A stretch of DNA of 64,000 nt from UBA11740 sp049273695 (GTDB lineage: Bacteria; Acidobacteriota; Blastocatellia; Pyrinomonadales; Pyrinomonadaceae). The stretch spans positions 186,001 through 250,000 of the forward strand of contig JBASRE010000004.1 in NCBI GenBank assembly GCA_049273695.1, given 5' to 3'. Below, one piece after another: positions 24,585 to 32,600 of the stretch (positions are counted from its first letter, which is position 1; each line of letters starts with the position of its first letter). Position numbers and translations under genes: made by a program. The notes beneath the pieces were generated by a model, which had not been told where the DNA came from, made no database searches, and was given only the letters and a program-made list of their open reading frames with translations.

Positions 24585-24710
24585 ATGAGGCAGTCGCTTC
24601 ATGACACGCGCGCGCGCTTCATCGGCGCCGCGAAGAGAACCGGCAAGGCGTCCAAGAATCAGTTTGCATCACCGCGGGTCGCCCAACGTGTTGGCCTATG
24701 CGCCCGCTGA
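24585..24710 (+). CDS. Possible 41-residue basic peptide
   Basis: A short frame (MRQSLHDTRARFIGAAKRTG, then KASKNQFASPRVAQRVGLCAR) with GAGGAG 4-5 bases before the ATG. It is rich in Arg and Lys. There is no known domain, and length alone gives little support. The ribosome site partly follows a hairpin, so it might be a regulated leader for the membrane protein 40 bp downstream. A chance frame is quite possible. Confidence 0.25.
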   Translation: MRQSLHDTRARFIGAAKRTGKASKNQFASPRVAQRVGLCAR

Positions 24711-24749
24711 TGAGCGCATCCAATATTTATCCATAGACTCGAGGTAACA

Positions 24750-25880
24750 ATGGCCGCCACCATACTGCTAATTTATGATCGTGTGCCGGCAAGACTGAAA
24801 GAGCTTGCTGACGCCGAGGGGTTGCACGCTACGAAGGGCGCGACACAAAGTCAGCCTGCTAAGAAGCGCCCTGGCGAAATTAGAGCCGGAGACGAGATCG
24901 GCGGCTATGTCGTCAAGACCGTTGATTACTCCAACGACGATTATGCCATCTTCCGGACGACGAAAAACACGCTTGGTTTTCAGATTGATCCCGCGTTTCC
25001 TTTCAAGACAGAAGCTGAAAGCGCATTTCATGAAGCTAAACGTAAAGTGGATTCGCAATTGAGAGGCGCTTATCGACACGACGCTTTCACACTCTTAGCA
25101 TCATGCCTTGCTTCTTGCCTGCGGGCTCAGAGCGACGCTGAAATACATTTCCAATCTGTAGACCAATTCATAACCGAGCGCGCGCCCATCGAATATGTCT
25201 ACGGCATTGATACGGATTGGGCCGTGTACACCAACAAGCACGACGAACTTACTTATGAGTATTCGACCCTGCCAACAAAACTCGCGCCCGCAGTAACGGA
25301 ATTCAATCGATTATCGAGCATTGCTAAGGCTAAGTCCGGACTGGATGCCCTTGATCAGAAAGCGATGCAACACATTTTGGGCATTGATCTGGCAGCGGCA
25401 TTTACCAGCGGCGAACAGTTCCATCCACAAACCAATTTTTTATCGTCGCGCGATTTCATTAACAGCAAGGTAGAAGAAAAACTGCGTGCCACATACATCC
25501 TGGGCAGCGTAGCTTGTGCCGTTATTCTCTTTTTGCTGACGGGACTCGGCACATATCTCCTCTGGCGAGGGGGAAGTTTTTTGTGGGAGGTATCACTCGG
25601 ACTTCTGGGTGGCGTGCTTGGCGCGACCATCTCGGTCATGCAACGAGGAGGCAACTTAACCGTCAACCCCTTTTTCAGGTGGCCACGAATTGTTCTTATG
25701 GGATTAACGCGGATCAGTCTGGGAATGATCTTCGGGGCCGTACTGGTGGTCGCGGCAAAGGCGGACATCAGCATGAGCATGGTGAAAAGCAATATGTGGT
25801 CCCTCTTTATCTTTACTATTGTTGCAGGTTTCAGCGAACGATTTGTTCCCGACGTTTTAGGAAGTATCAGTAAACACTAA
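24750..25880 (+). CDS. Unknown protein with a C-terminal four-helix membrane domain
   Basis: 376 residues that I do not recognise. Residues 1-245 are soluble and mostly helical, with IRAGDEIGGYVVKTVDYSNDDYAIF, FHEAKRKVDSQLRGAY, CLASCLRAQS and a VYGIDTDWAVYTNKHDEL segment. The last 130 residues hold four hydrophobic stretches (YILGSVACAVILFLLTGLG; WEVSLGLLGGVLGATISVM; PRIVLMGLTRISLGMIFGA; MWSLFIFTIVAGF) and the motif GFSERFVPDVLG at the end. That ending, with ATISVMQRGG before it, looks conserved rather than random. Base composition seems less GC-rich than neighbouring operons, and it sits in the accessory patch after the zinc-ribbon gene, so horizontal origin is possible. A sensor or membrane-acting effector are both open. 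Confidence 0.65.
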   Translation: MAATILLIYDRVPARLKELADAEGLHATKGATQSQPAKKRPGEIRAGDEIGGYVVKTVDYSNDDYAIFRTTKNTLGFQIDPAFPFKTEAESAFHEAKRKVDSQLRGAYRHDAFTLLASCLASCLRAQSDAEIHFQSVDQFITERAPIEYVYGIDTDWAVYTNKHDELTYEYSTLPTKLAPAVTEFNRLSSIAKAKSGLDALDQKAMQHILGIDLAAAFTSGEQFHPQTNFLSSRDFINSKVEEKLRATYILGSVACAVILFLLTGLGTYLLWRGGSFLWEVSLGLLGGVLGATISVMQRGGNLTVNPFFRWPRIVLMGLTRISLGMIFGAVLVVAAKADISMSMVKSNMWSLFIFTIVAGFSERFVPDVLGSISKH

Positions 25881-25947
25881 CGGGCCGCGACATCTTGTGC
25901 CTTCTCACCACCTGCCGGAGACTAACGTGGGATTCCTCTTGCGCATC

Positions 25948-26010
25948 GTCCCGGGGCTTACGCCCCGGGCTCTATGCTTGCGCGTGCTTCGCACGCGATC
26001 AAGCAGGTAG
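25948..26010. repeat. Two GC-rich hairpins in a 200 bp spacer
   Basis: GTCCCGGGGCTTACGCCCCGGGC and CTTGCGCGTGCTTCGCACGCGATCAAG are adjacent hairpins between the unknown membrane protein and the convergent FHA gene. The first word (CGGGGCTTACGCCCCGG) resembles GGGGCTACGCCCC at 32475. They probably separate the two transcripts. Confidence 0.7.
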
Positions 26011-26081
26011 ACGCGCGACCATTTTGCGATCAATGTGGGTGTTGAAGTTGCTGGTTTATCTTGCTGCGGAGCTGCTTCATT

Positions 26082-26951
26082 TCACTTCGGCTGGATGCGC
26101 AGCGTATACGCGCAGATTGCGATCTTCTCATCGGGTTGGACGACGGTGCGCTGTTCGCGCGAAAGTTCGCGGCCGGAGACTAACGTGGGGTTGCGGCCTT
26201 TTGGAGTCAGCCAGAAACGGCCCTGATCGTCGAGCGTGAGCGTGGCGTGCACGCGGCTGATTTCGGGATCTCCTTTCAGAGCCAAATCCACTGACACTGA
26301 CTTTGATCCGCGCCCGATCGTTATCTCGGGTTTCGTGACCGGGACGACCGACTGGCGCACGCCTTCACGCCACAACTCGATCGAATAAAGCTCAACCACG
26401 CGCGGGCGGACGACGGTAACTTCACCGCCTTCACTTTCGCCTTCAGTCGCAGCCGTGGCTTCGCCTTCGGGCGCAGGCGCCGTACCTGCGGTCGTTGCGT
26501 TCAGTGCCGCGGGCCGGACCGTGACCATCGTGTGGCCGGCTTCGGCTTCATCCCACACGGGCTGCACGCGAAACTCGTTCTTGTTCAAAGTACCATCGAC
26601 GCGCAGCTCGATCGCGAACGACTTAGTCTGCAGGTTATGCGAACCGGCCAATTCGCGCGCGCGCTCAGACAGGACGTGGAACAAGCCCTGTTCGAGGCCG
26701 CGGCGCTTGTCGCCTTGCCAGTCGCGGTCGTCTTCGTTGCTGAGGTAGACGATGTATTCGCGCGGAATGTAAGTCGGCCCACCGGGCGGTGTGAACATTT
26801 CGCGCTGCATCACGGCTTCAACTTCGCGCGCGATCTTCACGAGAAACTCTTCCGACGCGCGACGCGGATGCGCCTGCTCGTCAACTTCTTCGAGGATGTC
26901 GTCAGTGGTCTCGCCGTCGATCCAGCGGCGGATTGATTCAATTAGGCTCAT
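26082..26951 (-). CDS. FHA-domain protein with FhaA/DUF3662-like N-terminus
   Basis: 289 residues. Residues 30-150 resemble the FhaA N-terminal domain (FLVKIAREVEAVM, YIPREYIVYLSNEDDRDWQG, ELAGSHNLQTKSFAIELRVDG, FRVQPVWD). A Pro/Ala/Glu-rich linker follows. The FHA domain occupies the end: ITIGRGSKSVSVDLALKGDPEISRVHATLTLDD with the phosphothreonine-binding Arg and the SRVH serine/histidine. FHA domains bind phosphothreonine made by Ser/Thr kinases, and a kinase is encoded immediately upstream (70 bp) in the same direction. It ends a locus that also begins with an FHA protein of the same build. In Actinobacteria FhaA recruits kinase and cell-wall proteins to sites of growth. Confidence 0.88.
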   Translation of the reverse strand: MSLIESIRRWIDGETTDDILEEVDEQAHPRRASEEFLVKIAREVEAVMQREMFTPPGGPTYIPREYIVYLSNEDDRDWQGDKRRGLEQGLFHVLSERARELAGSHNLQTKSFAIELRVDGTLNKNEFRVQPVWDEAEAGHTMVTVRPAALNATTAGTAPAPEGEATAATEGESEGGEVTVVRPRVVELYSIELWREGVRQSVVPVTKPEITIGRGSKSVSVDLALKGDPEISRVHATLTLDDQGRFWLTPKGRNPTLVSGRELSREQRTVVQPDEKIAICAYTLRIQPK

Positions 26952-26956
26952 GCGTT

Positions 26957-27025
26957 AGTGAATAGTAAATGGTAAATAGACGAAGTCGCAATCGCGGCCG
27001 TGTCTATTCACCATTCACTATTCAC
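26957..27025. repeat. Word-repeat palindrome, GTGAATAGTAAATGG family
   Basis: GTGAATAGTAAATGGTAAATAGAC is mirrored by GTCTATTCACCATTCACTATTCAC. It fills the 70 bp between the kinase and FhaA-like genes and extends to within 4 bases of the kinase stop. A related start-of-word (GTAAATGGTAAATG) is found at 38902. Confidence 0.85.
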
Positions 27026-28566
27026 TCGAACTTCAGGTACTGCCTGTTGACCCAGCCGCGATCCGAGAAGCTTGGATCGACCTTGGGGCTGCTGTGCTCA
27101 AGCACCTGGACTTCGTACCAGTTAGCATTGCTGCCGCTGATGCTCAAAACCTTCACGCGCGATCCCGCGGCGGCCATACCCACCCGATCGTTAGCGGAAC
27201 TGGGGCCGGCGCGCAAGTTTAGATCAGTTGTGGTCAAAGCTTCACGTCCGATGGGGCCGCTCTGTTGCGTTTGCTGCTGGGCCCAGCGATTGCGAATGTA
27301 GTTTCGGGTCGCGAGCAGCATTCCCGCAAACGCGATAATCAGGATAAGGGAAACGAGAATCGCCCGCAGCCGGTTCGAGCGCTTAGGTGTCGGTTCGACT
27401 TGAACCGGCTTTTGACCGCCGCCTTGAACGGCCACGTTCACGCGGCCGGGTTGCTTCTGGACGCCGCCGAACGTTGGCGCTGCCGCCGCTACGGCCGCCG
27501 GCGCGATCTTGTTAGCAATCGGCACAACGATCCGTGGGCGCGCGCCGTTCGCTGCCGGCTCTTCGCGCAGCTCCTGCGAACTTTCGAATCGCGGTCTTGG
27601 CGGAGCGGCCGTAGCCACGGCCGCAAGGTTCAGCTCGGCTGTAACTGAACGAGGCGCTTCCACCGCAGTTAACTCGCGCGTCGGCGGGAGCATGGCATCG
27701 CTTAGTTCGTCCCAGAACTCCTGCACCGTTTGGTAGCGCTCGTCCGGGCGTGTCTGCGTGGCGTGCTCGAATACCGCGAGCAGGCTTTCTGCCCAGGGTT
27801 TGCTCGCTAAATGTTCAGGCAGTTCGGTGACGGGCTCGTGCGCGAATCTGCGCGGAGGCAACCCGCAGATCAGTGTGTAAGCAGTCTTTGCCAGCGAATA
27901 GATATCAGCCGCCGGCGTCAGCCGTTCGCTGGACAGCGACGCCGTGCCGAGTTGTGCAGTTTGCAGAAGCGGACTGTGTTCCGGGGCGGCGTAGATGTTT
28001 GTGCCGACACGCGTGATTGCGCCTTCCGAGGCTTCCAAGCGCGCCACACCGAAATCGGCAATCTTGACTGTTTGATGGTCGGCGGTGAGCAGAAGGTTCT
28101 GCGGCTTGATGTCGCGATGAATGACACCCGATTCGTGTGCGTGCGCCAGGCCCGAGCAAACCTGCTGAAGATAGAAGAGCGCGGTTTCCAGCGTGAGCGG
28201 CTCACGTCGCGCCAACGCTGACAGGTCACCGCCGCCGAGAAACTCAAGCACGATGTAATGAAAAGCAGTTCCGTTGAGATCGAGCGCAGTGCCGTGACCG
28301 AGACGGCTGATGATATTCGGATGGCGCACGCGATCGAGAGCAATCGCTTCGTTCTGAAAGTTCTGAAGCAATGTCCGTTCGAGTTCGGGATCCTGGTAAC
28401 CCTGCAGGAGAACGTTGAGCGCTTTGATTACGACTTCGCGGAAGCGTTCGTCAGTCGCGGCGCGATCACGCGCGACGTAAATCTCTGCGTAGCTGCCGCG
28501 GCCCAGACAATCTTCGACGTCGTATCGGCCATCGAGTCGGCACTGTAGAAGTTTCAGCTCTGACAT
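27022..28566 (-). CDS. Membrane Ser/Thr protein kinase with extracellular SH3-type domain
   Basis: 514 residues. The kinase domain (about 10-285) shows the glycine loop GRGSYAEIYVA, VVIKAL lysine, VIHRDIKPQN, KIADFGVARL and an activation loop with threonines (AITRVGTNIYAAPE). A Pro/Ala linker leads to a membrane helix (LRAILVSLILIIAFAGMLLA) near 405-425. The outside part is a bacterial SH3 domain (LNLRAGPSSANDRVGMAAAGSRVKVLSI) where the actinobacterial PknB has PASTA repeats; both kinds can touch peptidoglycan. Its start overlaps the HepT stop by one base. Substrates probably include the FHA, PBP and RodA neighbours. Confidence 0.93.
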   Translation of the reverse strand: MSELKLLQCRLDGRYDVEDCLGRGSYAEIYVARDRAATDERFREVVIKALNVLLQGYQDPELERTLLQNFQNEAIALDRVRHPNIISRLGHGTALDLNGTAFHYIVLEFLGGGDLSALARREPLTLETALFYLQQVCSGLAHAHESGVIHRDIKPQNLLLTADHQTVKIADFGVARLEASEGAITRVGTNIYAAPEHSPLLQTAQLGTASLSSERLTPAADIYSLAKTAYTLICGLPPRRFAHEPVTELPEHLASKPWAESLLAVFEHATQTRPDERYQTVQEFWDELSDAMLPPTRELTAVEAPRSVTAELNLAAVATAAPPRPRFESSQELREEPAANGARPRIVVPIANKIAPAAVAAAAPTFGGVQKQPGRVNVAVQGGGQKPVQVEPTPKRSNRLRAILVSLILIIAFAGMLLATRNYIRNRWAQQQTQQSGPIGREALTTTDLNLRAGPSSANDRVGMAAAGSRVKVLSISGSNANWYEVQVLEHSSPKVDPSFSDRGWVNRQYLKFE

Positions 28567-28907
28567 TATTTCTGACCGGCAATCTCTTCCAATTCAGGAA
28601 CGATCTGAGGCAGCTCCTTCGATGCAATTTCCCAAACGATGTCGAAATTAACGCCAAAATAGTCGTGGATTAGCCGGTCGCGCAGTCCCGACATGCTGCG
28701 CCACGGAATGTTGGAATGCGCATCACGCAGAGTATCGCTTGGCTTCTTGACAGCTTCGCCAACGATTTCAAGATTTCGCGTGACCGCGTCCTGTGTCTTA
28801 ATGTCGGCGAGAAACGTTTCGTACGTGAGGCCAGCGGTGTAAGAAGTTATTCGCCTGGCAGCCTCTAATATGTCCTGAATCAGCTCGGGATCATCGCGTT
28901 CAGACAT
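28566..28907 (-). CDS. hepT: HepT-like ribonuclease toxin (DUF86)
   Basis: 113 residues from the ATG at 28907 (MSERDDPELIQDILEAA). It has the HEPN fold signature RX4HXY in LRDRLIHDYFGVNFDIVW, the active centre of these toxin RNases. VTRNLEIVGEAVKK and IPWRSMSGLRDRLIHDYF are typical of the DUF86 family. The gene overlaps mntA by 8 bp upstream and the kinase by 1 bp downstream. In the known HepT-MntA system, MntA attaches AMP to the Tyr of RX4HXY, which silences the toxin. All key residues are intact, so this is probably a working module even though it lies within a cell-wall kinase operon. Confidence 0.92.
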   Translation of the reverse strand: MSERDDPELIQDILEAARRITSYTAGLTYETFLADIKTQDAVTRNLEIVGEAVKKPSDTLRDAHSNIPWRSMSGLRDRLIHDYFGVNFDIVWEIASKELPQIVPELEEIAGQK

Positions 28908-29220
28908 ATTCCACACTTCGAGAGATATTGGCCGCAACGGTGCCGACCCTGATACCTTCCAGACCGGAGGGCGTCAACAAACCCACTCTACGTCCAAGCA
29001 ATCTCTCCAGTTCATCGGCAAATTCCATGAAGCGAAGTCCAAGGGGGCGATCGAACTCAACGAGAAGATCGACATCGCTATCGTCATCGGGGACCCCATT
29101 CGCGTAAGAGCCAAACAGCCCGATCTTCCTTACGCCGTACTTCGAAGCAAAGTGACTCTGATTGCTCCGCAACCGTTGTTGAATTGTTTCTTTGGTCAAC
29201 ATCGAATCGCTCTGCTTCAT
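28900..29220 (-). CDS. mntA: MntA-like nucleotidyltransferase antitoxin
   Basis: 106 residues. The minimal nucleotidyltransferase motif GSX10DXD is exact: GSYANGVPDDDSDVD, followed by LLVEFDRPLGLRFMEFADELERLLGRRVGLL. It starts at 29220, overlapping the phosphatase stop by four bases (ATGA); an internal ATG at 29202 (MLTKETIQQRL) is the alternative start. In the family it transfers AMP from ATP to the HepT tyrosine. The overlaps with genes on both sides mean it is translated together with the phosphatase and the kinase, which is not usual for a toxin-antitoxin pair. Confidence 0.93.
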   Translation of the reverse strand: MKQSDSMLTKETIQQRLRSNQSHFASKYGVRKIGLFGSYANGVPDDDSDVDLLVEFDRPLGLRFMEFADELERLLGRRVGLLTPSGLEGIRVGTVAANISRSVEYV

Positions 29221-30701
29221 TTGGGCGCAGTCTGGCCTTTCACTCCGAGGAGTTCGTCGAGGATGGTTGCTGCTTTTTGCTGACCCGCCAACGAGTCTTG
29301 AGTAGGGGTCCCGATTGCAGATGAACTTTGTTTCAAAGCGGCCGCTGCCTGAGCCAGCTTCACTTCTGCGTTCAAAGGAAGGGGAGCGGCCGAGGCCGTA
29401 TGATAGTTTGCGATCGCAAGATCGAATGCCTGGCTGGCGTCGCGATGGCTGCCCGTCAGCATCTGCGCGCGGCCGTACAGGTAAAGGAACTCAGGGTCTT
29501 TTGATTCGAACGGTCTCGAACCGGCGGTCACGTTCTCAGCCAGCCACTTGAGCGGGTCTGCATCGACGGCGGCGCGCTTCGCGTCGAATGATGCGCGGGT
29601 GTCCGGCGACGGTGACGGCGTGGGCTGAACTGACGGGGCATTCAAACCCAAGACGCGACGAATATCCGGGTACCGCATGCCGGCGTAAAACGCCGCGGCG
29701 ATCAGCGCCAGCACGAAAACAAATCCAAAAAAGCGACGCACGGCATGACCTCCTGTCGCAGGCGCTTGTTCCGCTGCGCTGACCGCCGGAGCAGTCAATG
29801 GTTCAGTTGCGGGGCCAGGGAAAGCGATACGCGAAGCCGGTGTCAGCAGCACGCGCGGTTCAGCGACGTCCGGTGTGGTGCGGGCGAGCTCGGGCGGCAG
29901 CTTTGCGTCAACTGTGCGTTCGGCGTCTGCGGCGGCGGTGTACTTGGGCGTGCCGACCTGGACGATGACGGCGGTGAGGTTATCTTCGGCGCCACGTTCA
30001 TAACAGCGCCGTTTCATCTCTTCACACACCGCATCCAGCGGCTGTCCGCTCGCGATTAAGTCCCGCAGCTCATTGTCTGAGATGTGTCGGGTAATACCGT
30101 CGGTGCAGAGCAGGAAAGAAGTGCCCTCTTCGATCTCGATCGTTTGCATATCAACTTCGACCGAGGGTTCAGCGCCGAGGGCGCGGCTGATCACGTTCTT
30201 GCTGGGATGGTTCTGAGCCTGTTCAGGCGTCATGCGTCCGGCACGAACTTCTTCTTCGACGATCGAGTGATCCTCAGTTTCGCGACGGAATTGGCCGTTC
30301 GATGTCAGGCGGTAAAGCCGCGAATCGCCGACGTGTCCGAAAGTAGCCCGGAAGCCGTCGACGTGCAGAGCTACGATCGTCGTCGCCATCATTGAAAACC
30401 GTGGATGCTCGTTCGCCATCTGATGGATCGACGCGTTGGCGCGCTGAATCGCCAATTCCATCAGGTCCTCGACGTCGTCGCCGTCGTGAATCCGGTGACG
30501 AAAGGCCTCGCTAAGAACATCGACGGCGGTTTGCGAAGCGACTTCACCGGCCTCGGCGCCGCCGACGCCGTCAGCGACTGCAAAGATGCCGCGCTCATGA
30601 TCGCTGAGGAATGAATCCTCATTGAGTGGACGCTTGGTGTTCAGTCCACGATCGCTGACTGACGCGACTTTCACGTTATTGGCAGGGGTAGGGGTGCTCA
30701 C
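29217..30701 (-). CDS. PP2C-family Ser/Thr protein phosphatase, membrane anchored
   Basis: 494 residues from a GTG at 30701. Residues 10-250 form the PP2C domain: NEDSFLSDHERGIFAVADGVGG, FGHVGDSRLYRL, LCTDGITRHISDNEL and AEDNLTAVIVQV provide the metal-binding aspartates. A single membrane helix (FFGFVFVLALIAAAFYAGM) lies near 328-346, and about 140 residues remain outside, with a TPR-like segment (FLYLYGRAQMLTGSHRDASQAFDLAIANYH). It is the counterpart of PstP and should reverse the action of the kinase at 27022. The start overlaps the RodA stop by four bases (GTGA). Confidence 0.92.
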   Translation of the reverse strand: MSTPTPANNVKVASVSDRGLNTKRPLNEDSFLSDHERGIFAVADGVGGAEAGEVASQTAVDVLSEAFRHRIHDGDDVEDLMELAIQRANASIHQMANEHPRFSMMATTIVALHVDGFRATFGHVGDSRLYRLTSNGQFRRETEDHSIVEEEVRAGRMTPEQAQNHPSKNVISRALGAEPSVEVDMQTIEIEEGTSFLLCTDGITRHISDNELRDLIASGQPLDAVCEEMKRRCYERGAEDNLTAVIVQVGTPKYTAAADAERTVDAKLPPELARTTPDVAEPRVLLTPASRIAFPGPATEPLTAPAVSAAEQAPATGGHAVRRFFGFVFVLALIAAAFYAGMRYPDIRRVLGLNAPSVQPTPSPSPDTRASFDAKRAAVDADPLKWLAENVTAGSRPFESKDPEFLYLYGRAQMLTGSHRDASQAFDLAIANYHTASAAPLPLNAEVKLAQAAAALKQSSSAIGTPTQDSLAGQQKAATILDELLGVKGQTAPK

Positions 30702-32380
30702 TCGACCGCCTCCAGCTTAATGCTGCTCTCCGGCTCGTGCTTCACACGGGCCATCGCCTGGGCATCAACCGCGTTCCGATGTGAGAAAGCCATCAGCATT
30801 CCGAGCATCGCGAAACTTGTGATCAGACTAAAACCGCCGTGACTGACGAATGGCAGAGTGATTCCCGTCATCGGCAGAGCGCGCACGATTCCGCCGATAT
30901 TCACGAGCGCCTGAACGCCAATGAAGGCCGTGAGCCCGGCAGCACATAACTTCGTAAACATATCACGCGCATCAATCGATGTGCGAATACCTGCGATGAC
31001 TAAAATAATCACCGCGAGAATCACCAACGCGCCGCCGATTAGACCCATTTCCTCAGCAATTGCGGCGTATACATAGTCCGAATCCGCAATCGGAATCACC
31101 TCGGGAAAACCAAGCCCTAAGCCCCGGCCGGTCGTCCTGCCTGACGCAATGCCAAAGATTGCCTGCGCCGGTTGGAAAGCCAACTTGTCGAACCAGACGT
31201 CGTTGTTCACGCTCTGTCGCATGGTTTCGCTTTCGGCGGCGAGCTCGCGCATGCGCGGATTCTCAGCGAGGGCTTCTTCAAATTCAGGCTTCCACCAGGA
31301 CGTCTCAGGCGAAGGCGGATTGAAACCGTCGAGCCAGAGATGGAAGCGTTGCTGAATGCGCGAGGGCAGAATTGTTTGAATCGGACGGGCCACGGTTGGC
31401 AACATCGGAAATTTTTCCTGCATGTCGCGCGGCAGCGCGCCAATCACCAGAATCGATATCACGAGCACGATCGATCCGACGAAGACCAGCAACTGCGGCC
31501 AGCGACGGACTGCGACAAGATAAAGCGTTGCGTATGCGCCGCTGAAGATGAGCATCTGCCCAAAATCTTTGAGCGCGAAAAACGGAATGAACGGAATCGC
31601 CGCCATCACCAGCAGAGGAATGATGTCGCGCGCGCGGGGAATGCCCCAGTAAGTGCGCGCCAGATCTTTGTAACGCGCTGTCAGAAGGCCTGCGAAGCCA
31701 AGCAGGAAGGGGACTTTCGCCGGCTCCCAGGGCGTTGTGTTGCCGAGCGACTTACCCGCGCTCGAGTTAACGATCGCGATTGCCAGCGGTAACAGAGTGA
31801 CCAGCACGATGATGAAACTGTTGCGCTGGACCCACGACAGCAGACGGTCGCTCATGCAAAAGGCAAACGCGAGCGCAAATCCGATCAACGCAAACACCGG
31901 GACCCAGGTGTAACTGGATGTCAGCGCATTGAAGAAACTGTAGTTTGCTGTCTTAGTCGGGAGCTCTTCGTTGGCCGGCGGCGTCGGGGGCAGACCCATC
32001 AACGCGCGCTTGTTCGCGTCGTAGTTCTCGTTGATGTAACGGATGCGTAGTGCCTGTGTTTTTTCCTGACGGGCCGCGGCTTTGTTGCGCGCGCCGTACT
32101 CAGGGTCACTGTACAGACGATACTGGACCAGCATCCCCATCGAGAAAAGAACGATGGCCGTCGTGTAGAGCACCCAGCTTCCTTTAAATCGGTACGTGCG
32201 TGAGAGCCAAAACGCCGCCACGATAAGTGGGAAGAACAAAAGGAGATCGCGAGCCGCGCCGATCCATGAAGTTTCGTAACCGCGAATCAAGCCCGAGCGG
32301 TAAATCGCAAAGTAGCCGACAACCTCGACCGCGATCAGCGCGAGCAGCACGAAAATATGTGATGAAAGACGATTCCTCAT
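30698..32380 (-). CDS. FtsW/RodA/SpoVE-family glycosyltransferase
   Basis: 560 residues, long for the family (about 380-450), because of a loop of roughly 100 residues after the fourth helix (NKAAARQEKTQALRIRYINEN and on) and another periplasmic loop (IQQRFHLWLDGFNPPSPETSWWKPEFEEALAE). At least ten membrane helices are visible, and the C-terminal hallmark ALPMTGITLPFVSHGGFSLI is present. The family polymerises lipid II into glycan strands together with a class B PBP, encoded just upstream in this locus (32601). Synteny with actinobacterial rodA supports a RodA-like role, but FtsW cannot be excluded. Confidence 0.92.
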   Translation of the reverse strand: MRNRLSSHIFVLLALIAVEVVGYFAIYRSGLIRGYETSWIGAARDLLLFFPLIVAAFWLSRTYRFKGSWVLYTTAIVLFSMGMLVQYRLYSDPEYGARNKAAARQEKTQALRIRYINENYDANKRALMGLPPTPPANEELPTKTANYSFFNALTSSYTWVPVFALIGFALAFAFCMSDRLLSWVQRNSFIIVLVTLLPLAIAIVNSSAGKSLGNTTPWEPAKVPFLLGFAGLLTARYKDLARTYWGIPRARDIIPLLVMAAIPFIPFFALKDFGQMLIFSGAYATLYLVAVRRWPQLLVFVGSIVLVISILVIGALPRDMQEKFPMLPTVARPIQTILPSRIQQRFHLWLDGFNPPSPETSWWKPEFEEALAENPRMRELAAESETMRQSVNNDVWFDKLAFQPAQAIFGIASGRTTGRGLGLGFPEVIPIADSDYVYAAIAEEMGLIGGALVILAVIILVIAGIRTSIDARDMFTKLCAAGLTAFIGVQALVNIGGIVRALPMTGITLPFVSHGGFSLITSFAMLGMLMAFSHRNAVDAQAMARVKHEPESSIKLEAVE

Positions 32381-32430
32381 TACGCTTCAGGCCAACTGAT
32401 CGGTGTGGACAATGGCTTTGCCATCTGATG

Positions 32431-32600
32431 TGCGGAGGGCCTCGGGCCTTCCGTTAGCTTTCCCTTTTCATCTTCGGGGCTACGCCCCGGTAAATTGGGG
32501 CATAGCCCAAGTTAATCTTCCATCCTGACGGAAGGCCTGAGGCCTTCGGTGTAGCGCAAGTTGCTAACTTGCGAGCCCGCAAATTAACAATTTGCGCTAC
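32431..32600. repeat. Nest of hairpin repeats between PBP and RodA genes
   Basis: TGCGGAGGGCCTCGGGCCTTCCG at the left is mirrored by TGACGGAAGGCCTGAGGCCTTCGG at 32526, enclosing a smaller hairpin with GGGGCTACGCCCC and GGGGCATAGCCC. Next to them, GTAGCGCAAGTTGCTAACTTGCG pairs with GCAAATTAACAATTTGCGCTAC. Several families have been stacked in one 220 bp spacer, in the middle of an otherwise tightly packed operon. They may reduce or end read-through. Confidence 0.8.
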
